From the NCBI GenBank assembly GCA_025360685.1, contig JANYBR010000449.1, positions 1 through 17,431 of the forward strand: a DNA stretch of 17,431 bases, read 5' to 3'. Shown piece by piece: positions 1 to 7,986 of this stretch. This stretch comes from Pseudomonadota bacterium. Its GTDB lineage: Bacteria; Pseudomonadota; Alphaproteobacteria; Micropepsales; Micropepsaceae. Each line of letters begins with the position of its first letter. Positions within the stretch are counted from its first letter, which is position 1. Below the pieces are notes generated by a model that saw only the letters and a list, made by a program, of their open reading frames with translations, was not told the DNA's origin and searched no databases. Both the position numbers and the translations under genes were made by a program.

Positions 1-1
1 T

Positions 2-388
2 CTCGTCGATCCGCGGTTCATCTTCTTCGCTTTGGTTGGCGCGACGGGTCTGGCCGTTCACTTGGTGGTGCTCAGACTCGTCCTCGTCGGCGGCACGCAG
101 GATTTTACGATTGCGCAGAGCATTGCCACATTCGTCGCGATGACCAGCAATTTCCTGCTCAACAACGAGCTCACCTATCGCGACCGCCGCCTCAAGGGGT
201 TGGCTATGTTTGGCGGGTTCCTTGGCTTTTGCGCCATAGGATCGGTGGGCGCGTTGACCAATGTCGGTCTCGCCAACTGGCTCTATTCGGAGCGCTCGGT
301 GTGGTGGGTCGCGGGAGCTGCCGGCGCGATCATGGGCGCGCTGTGGAACTACGCACTGTCCAGCTTGTTCGTATGGCGCACGCGATGA
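2..388 (+). CDS. GtrA-family membrane domain, C-terminal part of a larger protein (partial)
   Basis: The reading frame is open from the first base of the window, so the protein begins upstream. The visible part is about 128 residues with four hydrophobic stretches (roughly residues 5-30, 36-52, 65-85 and 96-115 of the visible part). It contains the GtrA-like features RFIFFALVGATG, a central FLLNNELTYRD (GtrA proteins have NF-hydrophobic-N-x-xW/Y) and a closing WNYALSSLFVWR. GtrA domains help move or present polyprenyl-phosphate-linked sugars across the membrane. In Proteobacteria an LVDPRF-like junction often follows a GT2 dolichol-phosphate-mannose-synthase-like domain, so the missing N-terminus is probably such a glycosyltransferase (inference). 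The ATGA overlap with the next gene implies translational coupling with another lipid-linked sugar enzyme. Confidence 0.85.
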   Translation, partial: LVDPRFIFFALVGATGLAVHLVVLRLVLVGGTQDFTIAQSIATFVAMTSNFLLNNELTYRDRRLKGLAMFGGFLGFCAIGSVGALTNVGLANWLYSERSVWWVAGAAGAIMGALWNYALSSLFVWRTR

Positions 389-1857
389 AGCGTGTGACGC
401 TGGCGCAGCGCTATGCGCTCGCGATCGCCGCATTGACGCTGTTGCGGTTCGTCGCCGCCGCGCTCCTGCCGCTGTCAGCCGACGAGGCTTATTATTGGCT
501 TTGGTCCCGGCATTTGACCGCGGGTTACTTCGATCATCCGCCAGCCATCGCGTTCGTCGTGCGGTTTGGGACCTTGTTGTTCGGCAGCACCCCATTGGGC
601 GTGCGCTTCGGCGCGCTGCTCCTATCTCTGGCTGCCAGCTGGCTCGTTTGGCGCAGTGCTGAAGTTTTGCTCGGCGATGCTTTGGCTGCCGCGCGGGCGT
701 GCCTCTTCTTCAATCTCACATTGATGATTTCCGTCGAGACGTTGGCGGCGACGCCCGATGCGCCAGCTGTCGCGGCGGCCGCGGGATTTCTGTTCGCCCT
801 CGCCAAGGTTTCGCAGACGAAGGATGGACGCTGGTGGCTGGTTGCCGGCCTCGCCGCCGGACTCGCGCTGCTGTCCAAATATACCGCCTTCTTTCTCGGA
901 ATTGGTGCACTCGCATGGCTGGTGTTTGCGCCCGAGGCACGGCGATGGTTTCTCACACCCTGGATCTATATCGGCGGAGCTTTGGCGTTTGCGCTCTTCG
1001 TGCCAAATTTATTGTGGAATGCATCGCATGGCTGGATCACGTTTGCCTACCAGTTCGGCCGGGTCTCGGGCGGTCACTTCACCTTGCAATTCCTGTTTGA
1101 ATTTCTCGGCGCGCAGGTTCTTCTGGCGACTCCGTTCATTTTTGCACTGGCGGCGCTTGGCATGGCGTTTTCCAGCCGCGACCGAAACAGCGGCACATTC
1201 CTGCTTGCTGCTGTGGTTTTTCCGTCCGCCGTCTACTTTCTGGTTCATTCGCTGCACGACCGGGTGCAAGGCAACTGGCCCTGTTTTCTCTATCCGGCGC
1301 TTGCCATCGCTGCCGCCGAAGCCTGGTCGCGCGCCGACTGGAGCGGTTGGACACGACCGGTCTGGCGCGTCTCGCGCTTGCTCGCAATTCCAATGGCGGC
1401 CGCATTGCTCGTGGCGATCTACGCGCAGGCCTTGCTGGGAATCGTTCCACTCGGACGCAGCGATCCGCTGGCGCGGTTGCTTGCTGTCGGCTTCAATCAA
1501 GTCGCCGCGAACATCGAGCGCGAACAAGCCGCAGACCATGCCGCCGCCATTCTTACCACGGACTACGCTTCGACCTCGTGGTTCTCGTTCTACCTGACGA
1601 CGCACCCCAAAATCGTGCAGCTTGACGAAGAATTCCGCTTTCCGGACGCGCCGCGCGCCGGTACCGCGCTGCTATCGCAACCCTTGATCTATGTCGTGGA
1701 GCAGCGCCTCGACCGGCACGATCTTGTGGCTTCGCATTTTCAGCAAATTGCCGAAGTCGCGCGCTTTGACCGTCTGCGACACGGTGTGCCAATCGCTCAC
1801 TACATCGTCTATGCGGTGGCAGGATTGCGCGGCGCCGCGCTGGGACGGCTACCCTAG
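385..1857 (+). CDS. GT39/ArnT-like polyprenyl-phosphate-sugar glycosyltransferase
   Basis: A 490-residue polytopic membrane protein. Near the N-terminus it carries SADEAYYWLWSRHL followed by GYFDHPP, the acidic catalytic-loop signature of the PMT_2/ArnT-like GT-C glycosyltransferases. The Asp of ADEAYYW is the expected catalytic residue. About ten hydrophobic helices follow, then a soluble C-terminal part (from about residue 360) with TTDYASTSWFSFY, seen in this group. Such enzymes transfer a sugar from a polyprenyl phosphate carrier to a lipid or protein on the periplasmic face. I chose ATG 385 because it overlaps the upstream stop as ATGA. An in-frame ATG at 373 would add four residues, and the frame stays open back to 229, where it overlaps the GtrA gene. 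The acceptor cannot be told from sequence. Confidence 0.88.
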   Translation: MKRVTLAQRYALAIAALTLLRFVAAALLPLSADEAYYWLWSRHLTAGYFDHPPAIAFVVRFGTLLFGSTPLGVRFGALLLSLAASWLVWRSAEVLLGDALAAARACLFFNLTLMISVETLAATPDAPAVAAAAGFLFALAKVSQTKDGRWWLVAGLAAGLALLSKYTAFFLGIGALAWLVFAPEARRWFLTPWIYIGGALAFALFVPNLLWNASHGWITFAYQFGRVSGGHFTLQFLFEFLGAQVLLATPFIFALAALGMAFSSRDRNSGTFLLAAVVFPSAVYFLVHSLHDRVQGNWPCFLYPALAIAAAEAWSRADWSGWTRPVWRVSRLLAIPMAAALLVAIYAQALLGIVPLGRSDPLARLLAVGFNQVAANIEREQAADHAAAILTTDYASTSWFSFYLTTHPKIVQLDEEFRFPDAPRAGTALLSQPLIYVVEQRLDRHDLVASHFQQIAEVARFDRLRHGVPIAHYIVYAVAGLRGAALGRLP

Positions 1858-1863
1858 CGCCGG

Positions 1864-2226
1864 TTATTTTTTTCGTGGGCGATGCGAAAAAAAGATTTCA
1901 GCCGCCGCGACGAGGCCCGCGCCGACAATCGCCACCCAAGGCGTTTCCTTGGCGATGGCGGCAAACAACGCCATCCACAAGCCCGATGGCGCGATCAGCG
2001 GTTTCGGCGGTGGTGGACGGCGCAACGCCAGCATGAGGATTGCCCAGAAGAAGGGCGGTCCGACGAAGATCGCGCCCGTGACCGCAGCCCCTCCGGCCAC
2101 GCCAAGGGACGGCGCAAGCGCGGTCGCGATGGCATAGGCGAGGAAGCCGACGCCGAACACGATCATCGCCACGCCGATCAAGGCGAGCACCGCCCCCGCG
2201 GCGGCCTTAATCCCCATCTGCGCCAT
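1864..2226 (-). CDS. Small holin-X-like membrane protein
   Basis: A 120-residue protein with three hydrophobic segments: residues about 6-38 (long, Ala/Gly/Val-rich), 43-68 and 82-112. It ends in a basic tail (HRPRKK). The pattern fits the putative Actinobacterial holin-X / phage-holin-superfamily proteins. In Proteobacteria these usually sit beside DUF883/ElaB-like genes and are cellular envelope or stress proteins, not phage lysis proteins. The start lies only two bases after the stop of the upstream DUF883-like gene, so the two are co-transcribed. The gene is convergent with the glycosyltransferase and leaves a 6-base gap. Function is inferred from fold and neighbour only. Confidence 0.72.
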   Translation of the reverse strand: MAQMGIKAAAGAVLALIGVAMIVFGVGFLAYAIATALAPSLGVAGGAAVTGAIFVGPPFFWAILMLALRRPPPPKPLIAPSGLWMALFAAIAKETPWVAIVGAGLVAAAEIFFSHRPRKK

Positions 2227-2228
2227 GG

Positions 2229-2594
2229 TCAGCGACGCAGCAGCAGCGCGAGAAATGCGCCGGCGCCGACCGCGACGGCCAGGGAAGTCAGCGGCTGCTC
2301 GCGCACGGTCTCACGCAAAGTTTCGGCGTTTTCGTTCGTCCAGGCTTCGATATCTTCCGCCGCCTTCGCACCATAGGCCGTGGCCTGGTTCGCCGTTTCC
2401 TCGGCAAGGTCATAGGCGCGTTCGGCGAGTTTCTCCGCCGATCTCAGGGCCTCATTGGCCCGGTTCGAGGCGACGCCGCCTACTTCGCCGGCGAGACCCT
2501 TGATATCCTTTTGCAGGGTTTCGAGGTCGGTTCTCAGCGCAGCAAGTTTGGCGTCGATATTCGAATTCGCAGCGGCTTTGGCAGTCGCGGCCAT
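2229..2594 (-). CDS. DUF883/ElaB/YqjD-like membrane-anchored protein
   Basis: A 121-residue protein. Residues 1-95 are Ala/Glu/Lys-rich and strongly helical (LAALRTDLETLQKDIKGLA, then repeated small-residue heptads), consistent with a coiled coil. A C-terminal VREQPLTSLAVAVGAGAFLA segment ends in LLLRR and forms the single membrane anchor. This is the layout of the ElaB/YqjD/DUF883 family, inner-membrane-anchored proteins some of which bind ribosomes in stationary phase. I chose ATG 2594 because a clear Shine-Dalgarno (GGAGG) lies just upstream, although the frame extends further to 2738. It is the first gene of a two-gene minus-strand unit with the holin-X-like gene. The stretch 2595-2770 to its right holds the divergent promoters for this unit and lpdA; no gene is visible there. 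Confidence 0.8.
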   Translation of the reverse strand: MAATAKAAANSNIDAKLAALRTDLETLQKDIKGLAGEVGGVASNRANEALRSAEKLAERAYDLAEETANQATAYGAKAAEDIEAWTNENAETLRETVREQPLTSLAVAVGAGAFLALLLRR

Positions 2595-2770
2595 GGGCAA
2601 TCCTCCGGGTAGTCCGTCAGGGTGGAACGTCTGAGAATACCCCAGAATGCCCCAAAGTCCCGCCCAAGGAAACGCCGAATGACAGCGGTCCGATCCATGC
2701 GAAGCCGGCCGATTGTGTCGCGCGGCGTGGCGGCGCATAACGCCAATTCTTGCTATTCGGGAAGTGATTC

Positions 2771-4174
2771 ATGGCAGACGCATTCGACGCCGTCGTGATA
2801 GGCGGTGGACCGGGCGGGTACAATGCGGCGATACGGCTCGGCCAGCTCGGCCTCAAGGCAGCCTGTATCGACCGTCGCGGCACCTTCGGCGGCACCTGCC
2901 TGAACATCGGCTGCATCCCCTCCAAGGCCCTTTTGCACACGAGCGAACGCTTCCAAGAGGCGTCCACGGAGTTCGCCAAACTTGGCATCAAGGCGCAGGT
3001 CAGTCTCGACCTCACCGCCATGATGGCACACAAGGACAAGGTCGTCGGCGAACTGACCAAGGGCGTCGAATTCCTGCTCAAGAAAAACAAGTCCGAAGCG
3101 ATCGTCGGAGAGGCGCGCATTGCCGCGCCCGGAAAAGTCGAGGTGAAAGGCAAGGACGGTAGCCTTCGAACGCTCGAGACCAAGCACATCATCGTCGCCA
3201 CCGGCTCCGAGGTTGCCATGGTGCCGGGCGTGACGATTGACGAGAAGCAGATTGTCTCCTCGACCGGCGCGCTTGCCTTGAAGTCTGTTCCCAAGCGACT
3301 GTTGGTCGTTGGCGGCGGTTATATCGGTCTCGAACTGGGCTCGGTGTGGCGGCGTCTTGGCAGCGAGGTCACGGTCGTCGAATTCCTCGACCGCATCACA
3401 CCGGGCCTCGACGGCGAAGTCGGCAAGCAGTTTCAGCGCATTCTCACCAAGCAGGGTATGAAGTTCCAGCTCTCGACCAAGGTTGTCGGTGTCGAAAAGA
3501 AGGGCGGTGCGCTCAGCGTCACGGTGGAGCCCGCGGTTGGCGGCGAGAAGAAGACGATCGAGACGGACATCATGTTGGTTTCGATCGGCCGGCGTCCCTT
3601 TGTCGACAATCTGGGTCTCGACCAGGTCGGCGTCACGCTCGATGCACGCGGACGCGTGGTGACCGATGCGCATTTTGCCACCAACGTTGTGGGCATCTGG
3701 GCAGTCGGAGATTGCCGCGAAGGCCCAATGCTGGCGCACAAGGCCGAAGACGAAGCCACGGCTTGCGCCGAACGCATCGCAGGGCGCGCCGGACATGTGA
3801 ACTACGATGCGATTCCCGCTGTTGTCTACACCGCGCCGGAAGTGGCCAGCGTCGGCAAGACGGAAGAAGAACTGAAGGCTGCGGGCATTGCCTACAAGGT
3901 CGGCAAGTTCCCCTTCACGGCGAATGCCCGTGCCAAAACGATCGCGGCGACCGACGGTTTCGCAAAAATTATTGCCGATGCCAAGACCGATCGCGTGCTC
4001 GGGGTGCACATTCTTGGCGCCGAAGCCGGCAATATGATCGCTGAAGCTGCGCTTGCCATCGAGTTCGGCGCATCCTCAGAAGACATTGCGCGCACCAGTC
4101 ACGCGCATCCCACCCTGAGTGAAGCCGTCCGCCAGGCGGCGATGGGGGTCGAGGGCTGGACCATGCAGATGTAG
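2771..4174 (+). CDS. lpdA: Dihydrolipoyl dehydrogenase (E3 of 2-oxoacid dehydrogenase complexes)
   Basis: A 467-residue flavoprotein disulfide reductase that reoxidises lipoyl groups of pyruvate, 2-oxoglutarate or branched-chain dehydrogenases (and the glycine cleavage system), passing electrons to NAD+. Landmarks: FAD-binding GGGPGGY at 11-17; redox-active disulfide GGTCLNIGCIPSK with C43 and C48; NAD-binding VVGGGYIGLELG at 179-190, ending at E204 (the acidic residue typical of NAD preference); second FAD motif GIWAVGDCREGPMLAHKAED at 308-327; and C-terminal HAHPTLSE with the catalytic pair H446/E451. Length and all catalytic residues are normal. No E1 or E2 gene lies in the window, so the partner complex cannot be assigned. 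A GNAT gene follows 6 bases after the stop. Confidence 0.97.
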   Translation: MADAFDAVVIGGGPGGYNAAIRLGQLGLKAACIDRRGTFGGTCLNIGCIPSKALLHTSERFQEASTEFAKLGIKAQVSLDLTAMMAHKDKVVGELTKGVEFLLKKNKSEAIVGEARIAAPGKVEVKGKDGSLRTLETKHIIVATGSEVAMVPGVTIDEKQIVSSTGALALKSVPKRLLVVGGGYIGLELGSVWRRLGSEVTVVEFLDRITPGLDGEVGKQFQRILTKQGMKFQLSTKVVGVEKKGGALSVTVEPAVGGEKKTIETDIMLVSIGRRPFVDNLGLDQVGVTLDARGRVVTDAHFATNVVGIWAVGDCREGPMLAHKAEDEATACAERIAGRAGHVNYDAIPAVVYTAPEVASVGKTEEELKAAGIAYKVGKFPFTANARAKTIAATDGFAKIIADAKTDRVLGVHILGAEAGNMIAEAALAIEFGASSEDIARTSHAHPTLSEAVRQAAMGVEGWTMQM

Positions 4175-4180
4175 GCTTCC

Positions 4181-4648
4181 GTGTCGCGCCCGGCCTGTAA
4201 AACCTTGAACCTCACCATCCGCCGCGCGGCGAATCCGTCGGAGATTTCCGACGCGGCTCAGCTTTATGTCCGCAGCGGCTCTGCTGCATTCGCATGGCGG
4301 CCAAAGGGGTACTTTAGAGCGGAGGATTTTGTACGCTTCGTGGCAGACGAAGAAGTCTGGCTGGCGCTGATGGGCGAGGCCATCGTCGGAATTCTCTCGC
4401 TCTTCCGCACCGAGAATTTCATCCACTGCCTTTATGTCGATCCCGACGCGCAAAGACTTGGCGTTGGCCGCGCTCTCGTCGCCCATCTGCGCAAGGAAAC
4501 CGGCCGGCCGCTGACCTTGAAACTCGACACGCCCAACAAGGCGGCGATTGCATTCTATAAGGCAACCGGATGGACTCTCATGACCGGCCCCGACGATTAT
4601 GGCGTCGATGAACTCGCAGTCAGCTGGGAGCGCTACCGTCTCGCTTGA
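4181..4648 (+). CDS. GNAT-family N-acetyltransferase
   Basis: A 155-residue protein with the GNAT acetyl-CoA fold. Motif A is LYVDPDAQRLGVGRALVAHL (about residues 86-105), where QRLGVG is the Q/RxxGxG/A pyrophosphate-binding loop. It is followed by NKAAIAFYKATGWTL, the C-terminal motif B in which the Tyr is the usual general-acid candidate. The start is GTG 4181, 6 bases after the lpdA stop; no ATG in frame would retain the first beta strand (LNLTIRRAANPSEI). It is probably expressed with lpdA. The last 16 bases overlap the end of the convergent flavoprotein gene. The acceptor substrate is unknown. Confidence 0.87.
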   Translation: MSRPACKTLNLTIRRAANPSEISDAAQLYVRSGSAAFAWRPKGYFRAEDFVRFVADEEVWLALMGEAIVGILSLFRTENFIHCLYVDPDAQRLGVGRALVAHLRKETGRPLTLKLDTPNKAAIAFYKATGWTLMTGPDDYGVDELAVSWERYRLA

Positions 4649-5859
4649 AAAATCTCCGGCCGTACATGCTCAGGCCGCACGCCAATCCCTACCATGCGCG
4701 CCGGCCATTGCCGCAGCCATCTCCAGCGATTGAGCACGCGCAGTGCGAGCGGCGCTGTCGGCGTCATCGTCGCACGCATGGTTGGCGCGAGAACGCGGTT
4801 TTGCACCTGAACCTGAAACCATTGCGTCGCCCTGGTCGGAAATTCGCGCCGCCGCTGGACGCGGCGCAGTTCGGCTGCGCTAGCGGGCCGCTGCCTCAAG
4901 ACGGGGGCCAGGATGTTCGCGGTGGCCACGGCGTCCTGGATTGCGAGGTTGATTCCAACGCCTCCGACCGGCGACATGGCATGCGCCGCGTCGCCTATGC
5001 ACAGGAGCCCAGCGCGCGACCAACGTTCGAGCCGGTCGATCACTACGGTGAGAAGGCTCACTTCGTCAAAGCTCGCGATCGAATCGGCGCGGTCACGGGC
5101 GAAGCCGGCACAGATACGAAGCCGCGCGCGAAAGCCGCCCATGCCTTCCGCCTTCATGTCCGCGAATCCACCCTTGGGAATGATCATTGCGCACTGCCAA
5201 TAGGTGCGCCGGTTGAGCATGATGAAAAAGTTTCCGGAGACGGCGCGCGCCACCGGCTCCGTCGGATCACCCGACTCGAACGGAAGACGCAGCCACAACA
5301 CGTCGAACGGCGCGCCGATATCGAGCACCTTCAAGCCCGCTTTCGCGCGCACCGTCGAATGTCGGCCGTCGGCACCGATCACGAGGTTGGCCGTGATGTC
5401 GCCTTCGCTATCCGGCGTGCGTACCCGCACACCCGTGATCTGCCGACCGCGCGCCAACAGCTGCGTGACTTCGGCTTCCATGAAGAGGTGGAAGGTCGAA
5501 AGCTTCTGCGCCTCGCCGGCGATGAAATCGAGAAACTCCCATTGCGGCATGAAGACCATGAATTTGCAGCGCGTGGGCAATTGCGTGAAGTCGCCGACCC
5601 GGAAGCGGTCCTTGCCGATCTCGGCTGCCACTTCGCGCACCTTGTCATGAGTGAGCATCAGGAACGCGTCCAGGAGGCCAAGCTCGGCCATGAGTTCGAG
5701 CGTCGAGGGGTGAATCGTGTCGCCGCGAAAATCGCGCAGGAAGTCCTTGTGCTTTTCCAGCACGATGACATCGACCCCGGCGCGCGCCAGCAGATAGCCG
5801 CAGATCATTCCAGCGGGTCCGCCGCCGGCGATCACAACTTGTGTCGAAAGTTTTTCCAC
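4633..5859 (-). CDS. Class A FAD-dependent monooxygenase (UbiH/PHBH-like)
   Basis: A 408-residue flavoprotein. It has the N-terminal Rossmann motif VVIAGGGPAGMICGYLLARAG (residues 8-28), the central NAD(P)H/FAD motif VIGADGRHSTVR, and the C-terminal FAD motif CIGDAAHAMSPVGGVGINLA, followed by IQDA. This trio defines single-component aromatic or ring hydroxylases of the p-hydroxybenzoate hydroxylase/UbiH type. FRGDTIHPSTLELMAELGLLD near residue 45 matches a subgroup of uncharacterised members. It lies divergent to an HpcH/HpaI aldolase, an enzyme family that often finishes aromatic meta-cleavage pathways, so a role in aromatic or quinone-like compound oxidation is plausible but unproven. The start is ATG 5859; the 89-base gap to the aldolase start must hold both promoters. 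Confidence 0.9.
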   Translation of the reverse strand: MEKLSTQVVIAGGGPAGMICGYLLARAGVDVIVLEKHKDFLRDFRGDTIHPSTLELMAELGLLDAFLMLTHDKVREVAAEIGKDRFRVGDFTQLPTRCKFMVFMPQWEFLDFIAGEAQKLSTFHLFMEAEVTQLLARGRQITGVRVRTPDSEGDITANLVIGADGRHSTVRAKAGLKVLDIGAPFDVLWLRLPFESGDPTEPVARAVSGNFFIMLNRRTYWQCAMIIPKGGFADMKAEGMGGFRARLRICAGFARDRADSIASFDEVSLLTVVIDRLERWSRAGLLCIGDAAHAMSPVGGVGINLAIQDAVATANILAPVLRQRPASAAELRRVQRRREFPTRATQWFQVQVQNRVLAPTMRATMTPTAPLALRVLNRWRWLRQWPARMVGIGVRPEHVRPEIFQARR

Positions 5860-5904
5860 GCGGTGAGCCTATCCACCTGTTCGAACGTCGCCAATCGTGC
5901 GCGC

Positions 5905-5914
5905 TTGCTATAGA
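5905..5914 (+). promoter_or_regulatory. Candidate extended -10 promoter for the aldolase gene
   Basis: TGCTATAGA at 5906-5914 matches an extended -10 (TGn plus TATAGA). It sits 34 bases upstream of the aldolase ATG in the short divergent gap. No convincing -35 box is seen at the correct distance, which is compatible with an extended -10 promoter. By-eye prediction only. Confidence 0.4.
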
Positions 5915-5948
5915 CTCGAAAAACGGAATTTTTGAAAGAGAACGAACG

Positions 5949-6701
5949 ATGCGCGCCAATCGCTTGCGTGAAATCTGGGCCACAGGCAAACCCGCGACCA
6001 ACTTCTGGCTCGGTCTGCCTTGCATGCTCTCGGCGGAGATCGTCGGTCATCAGGGATGGGATAGCCTGACGGTCGACATGCAGCATGGCCATATCGGCTT
6101 CGAATCTATGGTTGCCATGCTGACCGCGATCTCAAGCACGGCCAGCGTACCGCTGGTGCGCGTGCCGTGGAATGCGCCCGGCGACGTCATGCGTGCGCTC
6201 GATGCCGGAAGCTATGGCGTCATTTGCCCGAACGTCGACACCCGTGAGCAGTGCGAACGCTTCATCGGCTCCTGCCGCTATGCGCCGCAAGGCTATCGCA
6301 GTGTCGGCCCGAAGCGCGCCGTCCTCTATGGCGGGGCCGATTACATCGCCAAGGCCAACGACACCGTGCTGGCGATCGTGCAGGTGGAATCGGCTCTCGG
6401 CCTCAAGAACGTCGGCGAAATCGCGTCGGTGAAAGGGCTGGACATGATCTATATCGGCCCGACCGATCTTGCCCTGTCCCTCGGTCGTGACATCAGGGCC
6501 GGCCTTGCTGACTCAGTTCTGATGAAGGCGATCGACGAGATTCTCGCCGCCACCAGGAACGCCGGTATCCGCAGCGGTATCTATTGCCGCAATGCCGACG
6601 ATGCCAAGGCGATGTTCGCCAAGGGCTTCGACTTGGCGACCGTGACGTCCGACGATGCGTTGCTGGCCGCCGGTGCAGCGGTCGCGGCGAAGTTTCGCTA
6701 G
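5949..6701 (+). CDS. HpcH/HpaI-family class II aldolase (2-oxo-acid aldolase / citrate-lyase-like)
   Basis: A 250-residue TIM-barrel enzyme of the HpcH/HpaI family, which cleaves 4-hydroxy-2-oxo acids to pyruvate (or a related 2-oxo acid) and an aldehyde using a divalent metal. Visible residues: VDMQHG (D43, H46, the catalytic His region), VRVPWN with substrate Arg R71, metal ligand E147 in IVQVESALGL and metal ligand D173 in YIGPTDLALSLG. YAPQGYRSVGPKRA matches the family's PPxGxRSxGxxRA. Length is typical. I chose ATG 5949 because AAGAGAACG precedes it and homologues begin near MRANRLREIW; the frame stays open to 5841 and would otherwise enter the neighbouring promoter. It is divergent from the flavin monooxygenase. 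The gene ends 2 bases before the convergent esterase stop. Confidence 0.9.
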   Translation: MRANRLREIWATGKPATNFWLGLPCMLSAEIVGHQGWDSLTVDMQHGHIGFESMVAMLTAISSTASVPLVRVPWNAPGDVMRALDAGSYGVICPNVDTREQCERFIGSCRYAPQGYRSVGPKRAVLYGGADYIAKANDTVLAIVQVESALGLKNVGEIASVKGLDMIYIGPTDLALSLGRDIRAGLADSVLMKAIDEILAATRNAGIRSGIYCRNADDAKAMFAKGFDLATVTSDDALLAAGAAVAAKFR

Positions 6702-6703
6702 CT

Positions 6704-7723
6704 TCAAGGACCGGTAGGCGGCAGAGGCGGGCGCGGTTGCGAATCGTCCACGCCGCGCATTGCCTTCAATCCTTTGACCAGCGTGGCGCCGACGGCATAG
6801 GAGTTGTCCGGCGGCACAGGGTTGAGAACGTGCACCGTTAGGAAGCGAAAACCGTCGCGCAACCGTCCCGGCAAGGTGCGGCCCAGATGATCGGCGCCCT
6901 GCACCAGCCGGTATTCGTGCGCGATGCCGTGATCCCACAGCACGCGGTGCAGGAACTCGTTGCCTTCGTCGAGATGGAACATGTCCGCATCGCCGACTTC
7001 GATGTAGATCTGAAGTCCGGACTCCACGATGGAGTCACGGCGCGCGATCGCGATGTTCGCGGGGTTCGACTTCTGCCAATAGGCGTTGTCGGGCGGATTG
7101 CCGAAGCGTTCGGCGAAGAATGAGGGACTGCGTTGAAACGCGTTGCGCACCTTGATGGCGTCGAACGACAAGGCCGGCTCAATGCCGGCTTCGAGAGAGG
7201 CCAGCCCGCCAAAGATCTCCGGATGATCAAAACCCAGCCGCAGGCTGCCCAGACCCCCCATCGAGATTCCCGACACGATCGTCTTCGAACGCTCCGGTGA
7301 AACGCGATAGGTCTTGCGGATATGGCTCAGTAGCTCGGTGACAATGAACGTCTCCCACTTCTGCGAGCCGTCCTTATAATCCACGTACAGAGAACGTTGC
7401 GCGTCAGGAGTCACGACGACCAACGCTGGCAGATCGCCCGCCGCCCAAGCCGCTTCGATCGTCGGCCGCATTGTCTTGAGAAAGCTATTGTCGCCGTCGC
7501 CGCCATGCAACAGAAGGAGAAGCGGATAGACCGCGCCGGACGAATCATAGCCGGGCGGTAGAAGTACGCTGTACTTGGCCGGACCCGGCACCAGCCCGGT
7601 CGTGAGCTCGCCGCTTTCGAGCCGGCTGCCCTCGGCCGCCGCCGTCGGCGTCCCGGCGGTAACGAGCGAGAAGGTACAAAGTAGAAGGACGATTAACGTT
7701 TGAGACGCTTCCCGCCATGCCAT
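6704..7723 (-). CDS. Secreted alpha/beta-hydrolase, esterase D / putative esterase family
   Basis: A 339-residue protein with an N-terminal signal peptide (hydrophobic core about residues 8-23, likely cut near TPTAAA-EG at 30). It has the PF00756-type esterase fold: YPLLLLLHGGDGD (oxyanion region, about 66-78), nucleophile elbow GISMGG with Ser154, a probable acid at D245 or D247 in EVGDADMFH, and catalytic His279 in GADHLGR. The family hydrolyses short acyl esters, feruloyl esters, or acts as an S-formylglutathione or mycolyl-type hydrolase; the signal peptide makes a periplasmic or exported carboxylesterase the best guess. The proline-rich tail (RPPLPP) is unusual but short. No operon partner on this strand. 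Confidence 0.87.
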   Translation of the reverse strand: MAWREASQTLIVLLLCTFSLVTAGTPTAAAEGSRLESGELTTGLVPGPAKYSVLLPPGYDSSGAVYPLLLLLHGGDGDNSFLKTMRPTIEAAWAAGDLPALVVVTPDAQRSLYVDYKDGSQKWETFIVTELLSHIRKTYRVSPERSKTIVSGISMGGLGSLRLGFDHPEIFGGLASLEAGIEPALSFDAIKVRNAFQRSPSFFAERFGNPPDNAYWQKSNPANIAIARRDSIVESGLQIYIEVGDADMFHLDEGNEFLHRVLWDHGIAHEYRLVQGADHLGRTLPGRLRDGFRFLTVHVLNPVPPDNSYAVGATLVKGLKAMRGVDDSQPRPPLPPTGP

Positions 7724-7800
7724 GTTTTGATTTCCCTTTCAGCAACGATTGGTTTAACGCGCGGCCGCTTCATATCCGTCCATTGTTGCATCGCCGCCAC

Positions 7801-7829
7801 TTACCCGGCGGGGCGAATTCGGCTATAGC
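7801..7829 (+). promoter_or_regulatory. Candidate sigma-70-type promoter of the small leader-like ORF
   Basis: TTACCC (7801-7806) and TATAGC (7824-7829) are separated by 17 bases. They precede the very strong ribosome-binding site at 7848-7864 and would start transcription near 7836. The -35 match is weak, so this is a by-eye candidate only. The rest of 7724-7800 shows no gene. Confidence 0.4.
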
Positions 7830-7847
7830 TGCGTCGCAACAATTTTT

Positions 7848-7864
7848 GAAAGGAGGTGATCCAG
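7848..7864 (+). promoter_or_regulatory. Extended Shine-Dalgarno complementary to the 16S rRNA 3' end
   Basis: GAAAGGAGGTGATCCAG is the full reverse complement of 17 bases at the bacterial 16S rRNA 3' end (CTGGATCACCTCCTTTC, recalled, not looked up). Ordinary ribosome-binding sites match 4-7 bases. The GGAGG core lies 7 bases before GTG 7864, a normal spacing, and the final G of the match is the first base of that start codon. This makes the tiny downstream ORF a likely translated unit or a ribosome-binding regulatory device. Confidence 0.7.
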
Positions 7865-7941
7865 TGTCTCATTGTCATTACCTGCGGACGTCGAAAGCCG
7901 CGACCTGGATCCTCGCCCTTTGCGAGGTCAACGCCGCGTAA
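7864..7941 (+). CDS. 25-codon leader-like ORF with extreme ribosome-binding site
   Basis: From GTG 7864 to TAA, 25 residues containing HYLRTSKAATWILALCEV, with a basic N-terminal half and a hydrophobic Trp-containing C-terminal half. I do not recognise it with certainty. Support for translation is the exceptional Shine-Dalgarno and the compact promoter-ORF-terminator layout. A perfect 6-bp hairpin (CCTCGC 7911-7916 with GCGAGG 7922-7927) lies inside the ORF. CTGCGG at 7882-7887 can pair with CCGCAG at 7970-7975, competing with the TGCGG/CCGCA stem 7954-7958/7970-7974. A leader peptide controlling termination ahead of the M13 peptidase gene, or a stand-alone small RNA/peptide gene, are both possible. 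Confidence 0.55.
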   Translation: MSHCHYLRTSKAATWILALCEVNAA

Positions 7942-7986
7942 TTGCGACGCCTTTGCGGACCTTCACGGCCCGCAGTAAGACAATGG

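Noticed and set aside
2223..2230. Another CCATGGTC far from the element, considered as a second insertion scar.
   Set aside because: It is just the start-codon context of the holin-X-like gene; no terminal repeat adjoins it, and one chance copy of an 8-mer in 17 kb is not surprising.
2753..4009. A 418-codon minus-strand open frame opposite lpdA.
   Set aside because: lpdA has every catalytic residue in place; the antisense frame is a composition shadow.
4645..5913. A 422-codon plus-strand open frame opposite the flavin monooxygenase.
   Set aside because: It is the mirror frame of a GC-rich gene; the minus-strand product has all three flavoprotein motifs while this one is His/Arg-rich and matches nothing.
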